A stretch of DNA of 64,000 bases from Candidatus Thiothrix sulfatifontis (lineage in GTDB: Bacteria; Pseudomonadota; Gammaproteobacteria; Thiotrichales; Thiotrichaceae), in NCBI GenBank assembly GCA_022828425.1, contig CP094685.1, positions 1,488,001-1,552,000 on the forward strand, in the 5' to 3' direction. The notes beneath the pieces are model-generated. The model saw only the letters and a list, made by a program, of their open reading frames with translations, was not told the DNA's origin and ran no database searches. The first letter of the stretch is position 1; the number at the start of each line of letters is the position of its first letter. Positions 52,091 through 58,743 of this stretch are shown piece by piece. A program made the position numbers and the translations under genes.

Positions 52091-52480
52091 CTAGGGTGTC
52101 GTTTTCTGAAACGCGCCCCTAGCCGCCCGTTCGTCTAAAATTTGCTGCCAAATCCGTTCGCCTCTTCCTCGCAGTGATTCAGCAACTTTTTCAGCTTCAA
52201 TGCCCATCGTGATTTTGATTAGGTAATCGGAATAGACGGTGTGTCGTTCGCCATTTTCGCGCCGTTTACCAGTACGAACATGCTTCCCTTCTGACAAGGA
52301 TTCGGCATGGCGACGTTCAAAGCCTTCGATACCCTCATTTTTGAAAAGCAGGTCGAAAATTTTCTCGTATCGTCTATGCCGCCGCCATCCCGCGTCATAA
52401 TCCGAATAAAATGGTGGTGCTGGTGGCTGTCTTGCCTGTTCAATCGCGTTTAAACGCTCTGTAATAGATTTAATCGTCAT
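52091..52480 (-). CDS. unknown 129-aa protein of the element
   Basis: A charged, helical protein with a basic centre (AGWRRHRRYEKIFDLLF, HVRTGKRRENGERH). It overlaps the upstream gene by 11 bp. No family recognised; possibly DNA-associated from its charge. Confidence 0.65.
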   Translation of the reverse strand: MTIKSITERLNAIEQARQPPAPPFYSDYDAGWRRHRRYEKIFDLLFKNEGIEGFERRHAESLSEGKHVRTGKRRENGERHTVYSDYLIKITMGIEAEKVAESLRGRGERIWQQILDERAARGAFQKTTP

Positions 52481-52880
52481 TGGTTAAGTATCCTTGCGGT
52501 TGTGCCTCTAACGCGCTTATGCGCTGTTCTAAATCGCCTATCGTTGAAATTCGCGCTACGCTTTCCAGCACGGCAATAGCGGCTTGTGCCTGACTTGCCG
52601 TAATGTCTCCCGCTAACATCGCGTCACAAACGATTCTGGCGCGTTCTAGTAGGCGTGTTTCATCTTTCGGAATGGTCAGGCTTATTGGTGATTCACGCGC
52701 ATCAGGCAAACTCTTTGCCAACAATTTGAAAAAACCGTTTAGCTTGGAATTGTTCACTGTCACATCTTCGGGCAACCATTCGCTTTCCAATAAATCATGG
52801 ATGCGCCGCAAATATTCGCGGGATTTTAATTCTTCCCGCAAACTTTCGCGCCGTGCCTTCTTATTCTTGGTTATCGCCAT
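52470..52880 (-). CDS. unknown 136-aa protein of the element
   Basis: The N-terminus is very basic (MAITKNKKARRESLREELKSREYLRR) and the rest helical, ending in a possible short coiled coil (IGDLEQRISALEAQ). It is in one operon with the genes at 52909 and 52091. No family recognised. Confidence 0.65.
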   Translation of the reverse strand: MAITKNKKARRESLREELKSREYLRRIHDLLESEWLPEDVTVNNSKLNGFFKLLAKSLPDARESPISLTIPKDETRLLERARIVCDAMLAGDITASQAQAAIAVLESVARISTIGDLEQRISALEAQPQGYLTNDD

Positions 52881-52908
52881 AGAATCAACCTCTTGCGCTA
52901 TATACCCC

Positions 52909-53589
52909 TCACCCTTCCATCGCGCTAATCGGGCGACCGACTACGCTACAACCACGGGGAACATATTCCTGATAGCTACCAAAAAGCTCTAGCATTTCAA
53001 CCGCGTTTTCTGGCAAATGCTCTGGTAATCCGGTTTCTGAAAACTTGCGCCACGCATCATGAATAGCGCGGCGTTTCTCAATTTCTGCCAGTCGTTCGGT
53101 AGCGTCAAAATCAGGCACAAATGCGACTGAATCCGCCTCACTCATTCCCGCTTGCTGGAATTTAATGCGACGATCTAAAACATCCTGCTTACCGCGCTCT
53201 AGCATCAACGCGATATTTTCCGGCTTAGACGCAAATTTGATAGCCACGTCAAAGCAAACCTTTTCAAATTTCTTTTTAAAAGCAATGCGCTTTTGATATT
53301 CGTCAAGGTAGCTTTGTTTCGAGTGTTTCAGGGAATCAACCACACGCACAATATCCGGCATTGAATCGCTAATTTCTGCAACTTGCTTCAGTGCAGAAAT
53401 ACAGCCTTCGAGCTTCACAAGTGCATTGTGTGATTTTTCAATCTGCTTTCCGAGTTCGTTGATAGTCATTTGCTGCATGGGTTTTGTTCCTTTTGCGTCT
53501 GGTAATTTAATGTCAATTCGTAAAAACTGTGGATGCTTGTTTTTAGCTCCCAATGGTCTACCTGCTTTTCGTGTTTCGGTCATATCCAA
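52909..53589 (-). CDS. unknown 226-aa protein with AT-hook-like N-terminus
   Basis: It begins MDMTETRKAGRPLGAKNKHP; the GRP core within basic residues resembles an AT-hook or the GRPxGxKNK start seen in many phage DNA-binding proteins. Long amphipathic helices follow (KSHNALVKLEGCISALKQVAE, SYLDEYQKRIAFKKKFEKV). It is the first gene of a three-gene minus-strand group. DNA binding is likely; the function is unknown. Confidence 0.7.
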   Translation of the reverse strand: MDMTETRKAGRPLGAKNKHPQFLRIDIKLPDAKGTKPMQQMTINELGKQIEKSHNALVKLEGCISALKQVAEISDSMPDIVRVVDSLKHSKQSYLDEYQKRIAFKKKFEKVCFDVAIKFASKPENIALMLERGKQDVLDRRIKFQQAGMSEADSVAFVPDFDATERLAEIEKRRAIHDAWRKFSETGLPEHLPENAVEMLELFGSYQEYVPRGCSVVGRPISAMEG

Positions 53590-54121
53590 TAATCCTGTTA
53601 AGCAATTTCCATAATATTAAATTAGGTGCTTTGGTGTTTTGGGTGAGGTTTCCGTAAAAAACATAAAAAACCAATGCTAAAAACCTGCGGTTTTACAGTA
53701 GGTTTTAATGCCTTCGGCGACGCTTCGCGGATGTTCGCCACATGGCAAGGGTTGCAGCCACTTCGTTTAGCTGCACCCATGCCGATAGCTTGTCTTTTTC
53801 AGCAGCCGTATTAAATACCGTCATGCGCTCCCTTCGTTCGCGGGAACTATCGTGGTAGCAAGTCTTCCCTTCGGCTACGTGAAAAAAAGCTAACGCTTTT
53901 TCCGCTTCGCTTTCACTTCGGACTTGACGGGTTAAGTGTTTTTTTTGGCGCGATTACGGTTTTACCCTTAAATAATTGCTTTAACACTGGGATTTTATAG
54001 CCGTATCCGTTGGTAACTATATGTACCCCTGTTTTTTTAGCAGAGGCACATACGCTGCATAGGATGGAATCAATCACTTAGCTATTTTCTGCCCTTGTTT
54101 TTTTAGCAGAGAATCCAGTGA
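53590..54121. other. 532-bp noncoding region of the element
   Basis: There is no ORF with a ribosome binding site on either strand. The region contains many CTTCG/TTCGG-rich inverted segments (about 53700-53930) and two of the three CCTGTTTTTTTAGCAGAG-type repeats (54026, 54092). It separates the regulator group from the 226-aa gene group and should hold the latter's promoter. It is a candidate for origin, partition or small-RNA functions; nothing specific could be recognised. Confidence 0.5.
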
Positions 54122-54187
54122 TTAGCCTACTGAAACCCTCCTCTGCTCAAAATTCATGGGCAACACTGCCCCTGTTTTTTTAGTCGA
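54026..54187. repeat. three direct repeats of a T-tract motif
   Basis: CCCCTGTTTTTTTAGCAGAG (54026-54045), CCCTTGTTTTTTTAGCAGAG (54092-54111) and CCCCTGTTTTTTTAG-CGAG-like (54169-54187) lie 66 and 77 bp apart. The third lies within the 3' part of the wHTH gene. On the minus strand each reads CTAAAAAAACAGGGG. Confidence 0.8.
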
Positions 54188-54583
54188 GGATTTTTTTTGC
54201 TTCGTCGGCAATGGGCAAAGATTCGCGCCCTGTTCCCATTGCATCCAATCATTGCGCGGCTCGTGGTTGTTGACTTGCAGCATGGTTAATTCCCATTCAC
54301 GCGCTTTACGTTCCATCCAGTTTTCATGATTCTTCAAGCGGATAAAGCCATGTGTTGCCAATTCCTCAAAGGCTTTTATTGCCGTTGGTTCTGACACATT
54401 TAGGCGCGTTACTGCATCACGGGTTGAGATGGACAAACGCCCGTTTCTGGATGGTCGGTATATCCTCAAAAATTCGATCAGCAAAGCCCGTGCAGGTGGC
54501 TTTAGGTCAAGATATGCAGGACTATCGAGAAGCGAGTCATACAAGCGTAGGTGATGCTCTTTAGATGCTTGTTTAGCTGCCAT
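54122..54583 (-). CDS. winged-helix DNA-binding protein of the element
   Basis: The 153-aa product has a helix-turn-helix (STRDAVTRLNVSEPTAIKAFEELATHGFI) after an N-terminal helical region (LKPPARALLIEFLRIYRP), the layout of replication-initiator-like or plasmid wHTH regulators. The C-terminal tail is polar and low complexity (KQKKSSTKKTGA), and its codons include one copy of the T-tract repeat. It overlaps the upstream gene by 11 bp. Confidence 0.75.
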   Translation of the reverse strand: MAAKQASKEHHLRLYDSLLDSPAYLDLKPPARALLIEFLRIYRPSRNGRLSISTRDAVTRLNVSEPTAIKAFEELATHGFIRLKNHENWMERKAREWELTMLQVNNHEPRNDWMQWEQGANLCPLPTKQKKSSTKKTGAVLPMNFEQRRVSVG

Positions 54584-54830
54584 GTGCCGCCCTCTTTGTG
54601 AGTTTTGTTACCTCACGCTTAGGCACATGGCGACCACCGAAAACCCAACGACCACCAGCTTTATCGACTTCCGCAATGATTCGCCCGTCCTCTGCGGGTC
54701 GAGCTTTGATGATGGCAATTACTGATGCAGGACTTTTTGCAATGCGGTTAAATGCCCATTGCAGGCAGGCATTAAGCCCGCCATCTTGGGTCATCCCGCT
54801 GCTCTTGTCGTGCGCGAGATAGCTAACCAT
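54573..54830 (-). CDS. unknown 85-aa protein of the element
   Basis: A compact protein (MVSYLAHDKSSGMTQDGGLNACLQWAFNRI...ARPAEDGRIIAEVDKAGGRWVFGGRHVP). The ATG at 54830 shares a base with the previous stop (TAATG). Gly-rich beta segments suggest a small beta-sheet fold. No family recognised. Confidence 0.65.
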   Translation of the reverse strand: MVSYLAHDKSSGMTQDGGLNACLQWAFNRIAKSPASVIAIIKARPAEDGRIIAEVDKAGGRWVFGGRHVPKREVTKLTKRAAHGS

Positions 54831-55222
54831 TAGTTGCCCGCCTTGCGGCTTATTGCCGCCGCCCATCGCTGCATTTGCGTAGCGTCAAGCATGTAATAGC
54901 CCGGTGCATTGCCATACGTGCCGTCACGCGCATCAGGCACGCTTACCGTAGTAATGCAGTCCATACCATTGACTTTGCGCAATCTGCATACGCGCTGCAA
55001 TGGGTTTTTTTGACGTGTCATGTCCCTTATTGCGTCAGTCCCGGTAATATTGAGTCGCTGCAAATCATCCGCCGCAAAAAAATACGGTGTCATTTGTTTG
55101 GCAATCGCGTCAATAACATCTAGCTCTTTGGCTGATGTTATGTGGTATTGATTTGTGCTATTATCGGCGTGTGTATTTTGTAAGGTCGCTCCTGTGGCGG
55201 GAGCGGCTGTCTTATTGTCCAT
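54830..55222 (-). CDS. unknown 130-aa protein of the element
   Basis: The start MDNKTAAPATGATLQNTH at 55222 follows GGTGGAGGG and overlaps the AlpA-like gene by 11 bp; the frame is open to 55252 without a better signal. It contains a possible winged-helix-like region (YFFAADDLQRLNITGTDAIRDMTRQKN) followed by VCRLRKVNG. No named family. Confidence 0.65.
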   Translation of the reverse strand: MDNKTAAPATGATLQNTHADNSTNQYHITSAKELDVIDAIAKQMTPYFFAADDLQRLNITGTDAIRDMTRQKNPLQRVCRLRKVNGMDCITTVSVPDARDGTYGNAPGYYMLDATQMQRWAAAISRKAGN

Positions 55223-55427
55223 CAGTTGCGCCCTCCACCTCTGCGGAATCAATCCACGCCTTTACCTCGCTCCACATCGTGCCCAATTGCCCGTCTGGAT
55301 ATTTGCGACGCTTTGGGATTTTGCCGTCACGCTCATGCTTAATAAATGTTGTGCGGGACAAGTATCCGTACACCTGCATTAATGCGCGGGTATCGAGCCG
55401 ATAATCAGGTAATTGATTTGCTGTCAT
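55212..55427 (-). CDS. AlpA/excisionase-like MerR-type small HTH protein
   Basis: The 71-aa product has a helix-turn-helix with a wing (VYGYLSRTTFIKHERDGKIPKRRKYPDGQLGTMWSEVKAWI), the pattern of AlpA-type activators and tyrosine-recombinase excisionases. In P4-like and other integrative elements such proteins control excision. It is a good candidate for the recombination directionality factor of this element. Confidence 0.8.
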   Translation of the reverse strand: MTANQLPDYRLDTRALMQVYGYLSRTTFIKHERDGKIPKRRKYPDGQLGTMWSEVKAWIDSAEVEGATDGQ

Positions 55428-55504
55428 GTGTCACCATTTGGATTTAATTGAACATGACTAGGCATTATCCCCATTTTTTTACGCCGCGCATCAACAGCAA
55501 CTAC

Positions 55505-56188
55505 TTACTGTTGGTCTTTCTCTTTATCCCATACGCGAGCCCAATCAGTAAGTGTTTGCAATCTGGTAAATCGCTTCGCCCCGTTCGCGTTTAAATAATC
55601 ACGTTGAATTTTTCGCGCCCAATCATATACATGGTGGTCGTCTTTTTTTATCTTTTTCCATTTCAAATAATTTTCGCGTATTTCTGGCTTAATATCGTCA
55701 TACCTTCCTTTTTTTCCGCCTTCAATTTTTGGCTGCTGCTCTGAAACGCGGCAGATTTTCATTGTTTCAAGCCCTATTTTTATAAAACCTTCATTGGAAG
55801 ACTTCTTAATCATTTCCATGCTTTGAAGTGAGCGGATTGCTACGCTACTAGGACGCAGCCTTAACAGCAGAGGCAACACACCACTTATCCAAGTCTCTTC
55901 ACTAAAACCGACTGATTCTTTTATGGATTTTTGAACATCTGGATATGCAATAAGGTCACTCCACCGATAATCAGGATGGAATGATTCAATAACACGCATT
56001 TCAAGTTTTATAAGTGCTAGTCGCTTTTCAGATGTTGCCTGTAATATCGCTGCAATCAGCTTCTTTTCCGAAGTTGAATAGCCAAAGTCGGAAAATTCTG
56101 GAAGTGCATCCTCTGAATTAGCCGTATCCATCCAATCGCCAACTTTACGCCATATCAGCTTGCGCCGTTCGATCTCACCAACAAGCAT
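55505..56188 (-). CDS. unknown 227-aa protein of the element
   Basis: A mostly helical soluble protein (MLVGEIERRKLIWRKVGDWM...). The C-terminal half is rich in Lys, Trp and Tyr (NYLKWKKIKKDDHHVYDWARKIQRDYL). It is more AT-rich than the surrounding core genes. No family recognised; it sits between the toxin-antitoxin group and the AlpA-like gene. Confidence 0.7.
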   Translation of the reverse strand: MLVGEIERRKLIWRKVGDWMDTANSEDALPEFSDFGYSTSEKKLIAAILQATSEKRLALIKLEMRVIESFHPDYRWSDLIAYPDVQKSIKESVGFSEETWISGVLPLLLRLRPSSVAIRSLQSMEMIKKSSNEGFIKIGLETMKICRVSEQQPKIEGGKKGRYDDIKPEIRENYLKWKKIKKDDHHVYDWARKIQRDYLNANGAKRFTRLQTLTDWARVWDKEKDQQ

Positions 56189-56221
56189 TACACACCTTCA
56201 CCGTGCATCCTTCAAATGAAA

Positions 56222-56277
56222 TCCAGCATCGGCGGTTGAAGGTATCCGCTTTTCGCCCCGTCGAGCTAGATGCTGGA
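56222..56277. repeat. 9-bp inverted repeat enclosing 38 bp in a gene junction
   Basis: TCCAGCATC (56222-56230) and GATGCTGGA (56269-56277) are exact complements around a GC-rich loop. It lies in the 96-bp gap between the TacA-like fragment and the 227-aa gene. No T-run follows, so it is not a plain terminator. Confidence 0.6.
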
Positions 56278-56284
56278 AGAAACT

Positions 56285-56467
56285 TTATGACTTCGTGTCA
56301 GCGTCCTTTTCAGCATGGTATGCACACCATGCCTTTTTCAGTTCTGCACTTGGTTCAGGAGGATTCTCTAACACCCCTATGAATGCCTCCCAGTCTGCTG
56401 CATTCAGCATGATGCTGGTCATAGGTCGATCTTTATTTTGCATCACATAGCGCGTTTCGTCTGTCAT
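56285..56467 (-). CDS. 60-aa TacA-C-terminus-like protein, third gene of a HigBA-type operon
   Basis: Residues about 16-46 (SIMLNAADWEAFIGVLENPP and following) match the toxin-neutralising tail of DUF1778 antitoxins; compare FYLNADAWAKFNAALDTPP in the TacA at 35514. The DNA-binding RHH part is absent. The ATG overlaps the HigA-like stop as ATGA, so it is translated together with that pair. No GNAT toxin gene is adjacent. It might guard against TacT-type toxins; this is inference. Confidence 0.7.
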   Translation of the reverse strand: MTDETRYVMQNKDRPMTSIMLNAADWEAFIGVLENPPEPSAELKKAWCAYHAEKDADTKS

Positions 56468-56754
56468 GCCGCCGCCTTCATGCTAACTTCAACAGACCGC
56501 CCAACACGCGCCAGTAGGTTAATCAGCATATCCACAGTGAACCGCTGGATTTTCCCACGGTATAGGTCACTGATTCGCGCTTGTGTCACATCCAAAGCCG
56601 CCGCCGCCTCTGTTTGTGTGCTGAAACGTGACTGCAAAACTTTAATCAGTTCATCCAGCAATTGCGCACGGATAAGCAGGTTTGCCGCTTGTGCAGCCGG
56701 AAATAGGTCATAAAAAACGCTTTGCCCTGCTGGGGTAGTGTGTCCTTCGTTCAT
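56464..56754 (-). CDS. XRE-family antitoxin (HigA-like)
   Basis: The 96-aa product carries a lambda-repressor-type HTH of the HTH_37 kind (FSTQTEAAAALDVTQARISDLYRGKIQRFTVDMLINLLARVG). It is coupled by ATGA to the RelE/HigB-like toxin upstream and to the 60-aa gene downstream. The toxin-first gene order is typical of higBA. Confidence 0.88.
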   Translation of the reverse strand: MNEGHTTPAGQSVFYDLFPAAQAANLLIRAQLLDELIKVLQSRFSTQTEAAAALDVTQARISDLYRGKIQRFTVDMLINLLARVGRSVEVSMKAAA

Positions 56755-57080
56755 TGTGTACGCCTCCTAATCATTTCTTTGAAACGTTCCCGTGCCAGTT
56801 CAACATCATGTTGCGCCGTTTTCTGTGTCTTTTTCTGAAAGGCATGAAGCACATAAACAGCCTCTTCAAATTTCGCCACGTAGATCACGCGGAAAGCATC
56901 AGAATCTTCCTTGATGCGAATTTCCTGCACTCCCTGTCCTATGGCTTGCATGGGCTTCCAATCTAAGGGCATTTGCCCTGTTTGCAGCCTATGAAGCTGA
57001 TACCCCGCTTCGTGCATCGCATCCTCTGGGAAGTCGCATAAATCACCGTAGCTACTGCCTATCCATTGAAGTATTTTCAT
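56751..57080 (-). CDS. RelE/HigB-type toxin (phage Gp49-like)
   Basis: The 109-aa product begins MKILQWIGSSYGDLCDFPED and has the Gp49/HigB core: AGYQLHRLQTGQ, EIRIKEDSDAFRVIYVAKFEEAVYVLHAFQKKTQKT. Such toxins cleave mRNA on the ribosome. The ATG at 57080 is preferred over 57092 because family members start at this position. The gene follows the integrase by 45 bp. Confidence 0.88.
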   Translation of the reverse strand: MKILQWIGSSYGDLCDFPEDAMHEAGYQLHRLQTGQMPLDWKPMQAIGQGVQEIRIKEDSDAFRVIYVAKFEEAVYVLHAFQKKTQKTAQHDVELARERFKEMIRRRTQ

Positions 57081-57125
57081 TGACAAATCCATTATATAAA
57101 ATTTGGCATGTTTTGAAAGTATTAC

Positions 57126-58436
57126 TCATTCACCGACTACCCGCAACTGCACCACGTTTGCTTGTGGTGAACCTGCAAGGATGTTTTGCAAATACGCATC
57201 CCATACCGCGCTGGTTTGTCGGTGTTCGGCAAGGTAGTTGTAGCGGTCATAGTGCTTGCTGGATACGTCGGTTAATGCGTGATTCTGGAAGCGGTCACGC
57301 GCTTCTTTGCTGATACCTGCAAAGCCCATCAACGTTTTTGCAGTGCGCCGTATGTCCTTAGGCTGGAAATGTTCTAGGTTGATTCGCCGACATAGCTTGG
57401 TGATTGCATGAGAAAGCGTAGTCGAGTCGATAGGTTCCTCACGTTTGCTTTTAATCTTACCAAACAGTTCCCCGCCTGCATTGGTATCGAGCATTCGTTC
57501 TTTCAGTAAGGGTTCTGCCACATCACCAAATGGGATTACATGGGTAGTACCGTTTTTCGTATCACGGAATGTTACTAGCCTATTCACAAAATCCACATCA
57601 TCCTCGGTGAGGAACAATACATCTTCGACACGTTGACCACCGAGCGCGAAAAGCAAGCGTATCGCCCCAATGGTTTTCGGGTGAAAATCTGAGTCGCCTA
57701 ATGCCTCCCATACCTGCTTCACCTCAAATTCTGACAATGCCCGATCACGGGGTTTTTCTGATTTCAGAGGTTTTGGCACATCACGAACAGGGTTTGTCTT
57801 AATGCCGAAACGTAATGACTCAAAATGCCGCCGAGAATCATTGTCCCATGAAATGCCAAACGCGAAAGCAGCCGATAAATAAGCACGTACCCTGTTTGCC
57901 ATTACTAGCGCATCACGCTGAATGATTTCCGCTAACACTGCGCGGATGTCATCGGGTAGCACGTCTTTTGCTTTGGTGGTTGCCGGAATGTGTTGATAGA
58001 CGTTCGTTTCAAATACCCGTTCAGTTTCAGACCATGAGCGCTTACCGTTGGTTTTTAGATCATTGGTGTAGGCTTCAAGCAATTGCCTGACACTGCCTTG
58101 CATGGCTTCATGTTTGCGTTGCAATGCGGTTGCTTTGCGGTTTTCCTCTTCTCGCTCTAATTGTTCCGCTTGAACTGTTTTCGGGTCACGCCCTGAATCG
58201 TAAATAGCCCGCCAGTGTGACCATAGTTCCCTTGCTTGCGCGAGTGTGGTTTGAGGGTGATAGCCTAGCACCATTGGCACGTCGCGCCCGTCTGTGGCTT
58301 TGTAACGGAATATGAAGCTGATTTTTCCCGATGGTGAGACTTTCACCCCAAAGCCCGCGTAACCATCATCCATCTTGCGGTATGCCGTACCAGTAGCTTT
58401 TAGTGATTTGATGAAATTAACTGTCAGTTTTGCCAC
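57126..58436 (-). CDS. int: tyrosine-recombinase integrase of the element
   Basis: The 436-aa product has the order DUF4102 arm-binding domain (TAYRKMDDGYAGFGVKVSPSGKISFIFRYK), core-binding SAM-like domain and a catalytic domain. The catalytic domain shows Arg in LGGQRVEDVLFL, PKDIRRTAKTLMGF (box II, with Lys where His is usual), NHALTD and the nucleophile Tyr in SSKHYDRYNYL. It lies next to attR and is read inwards. Integrases of this kind use tRNA 3' ends, as seen here. Confidence 0.93.
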   Translation of the reverse strand: MAKLTVNFIKSLKATGTAYRKMDDGYAGFGVKVSPSGKISFIFRYKATDGRDVPMVLGYHPQTTLAQARELWSHWRAIYDSGRDPKTVQAEQLEREEENRKATALQRKHEAMQGSVRQLLEAYTNDLKTNGKRSWSETERVFETNVYQHIPATTKAKDVLPDDIRAVLAEIIQRDALVMANRVRAYLSAAFAFGISWDNDSRRHFESLRFGIKTNPVRDVPKPLKSEKPRDRALSEFEVKQVWEALGDSDFHPKTIGAIRLLFALGGQRVEDVLFLTEDDVDFVNRLVTFRDTKNGTTHVIPFGDVAEPLLKERMLDTNAGGELFGKIKSKREEPIDSTTLSHAITKLCRRINLEHFQPKDIRRTAKTLMGFAGISKEARDRFQNHALTDVSSKHYDRYNYLAEHRQTSAVWDAYLQNILAGSPQANVVQLRVVGE

Positions 58437-58474
58437 GTCACTGGACTCCGGGTGAATTTGTCCAATGATGTTAG

Positions 58475-58519
58475 TTCGGAGTCCACCACGGAGTCCAGTG
58501 ATTTGCTGGCTAGGACTGA
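58475..58519 (+). repeat. right subterminal repeat of the element (integrase arm-site candidate)
   Basis: This is a near copy of 45768-45812, with GGAGTCCA at 58478 and 58490, again 12 bp apart. A reverse-oriented copy (TGGACTCC, 58442-58449) lies next to the integrase start. Confidence 0.7.
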
Positions 58520-58636
58520 TGCATATTGAGCAAAAATGAACAGTGATTTTTCTCTAAACCCTCTGTAACCCGCATTCTTGCTTGATTCTGCTTGTTCAAT
58601 GTTGACCAATGTAAGTCATTGAAATTTGAAATACTG

Positions 58637-58687
58637 CTGACTTGTAATCAGTAGGTCCCGCGTTCGATTCGTGGTGCCGGCACCAAA
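58637..58687 (+). repeat. attR: 51-bp direct repeat (tRNA-Thr 3' fragment)
   Basis: Identical to attL. It is not a functional tRNA because the acceptor 5' strand and D-arm are missing. Confidence 0.95.
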
Positions 58688-58692
58688 TTAGG

Positions 58693-58723
58693 AAAGGGTT
58701 ACATATTATGTAACCCTTTTTTT
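58693..58723 (+). terminator. original tRNA-Thr terminator, now displaced
   Basis: A 12-bp perfect stem (AAAGGGTTACAT/ATGTAACCCTTT) with a three-base loop and T-run directly follows the attR copy of the tRNA end. Confidence 0.88.
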
Positions 58724-58743
58724 ATGGCATGACACTTCACACA

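Larger units (their letters stand above)
58437..58743. other. right-end noncoding region of the element and chromosomal junction
   Basis: The 307 bp hold, in order, the reversed and paired GGAGTCCA sites, about 115 bp with no recognised signal, attR and the original tRNA terminator. The region should contain the integrase promoter and attP arm sequences. Confidence 0.6.

Noticed and set aside
51846..52094. Plus-strand ORF of 82 aa in the element's noncoding gap
   Set aside because: It starts within a palindrome, has no ribosome binding site and no plausible protein pattern.
54026..54187. CRISPR-like array of T-tract repeats
   Set aside because: Only three copies with T-rich cores and unequal spacing; no leader or cas genes.
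58637..58687. Second tRNA-Thr gene
   Set aside because: Only the anticodon arm to the 3' end is present; it is the attR copy.
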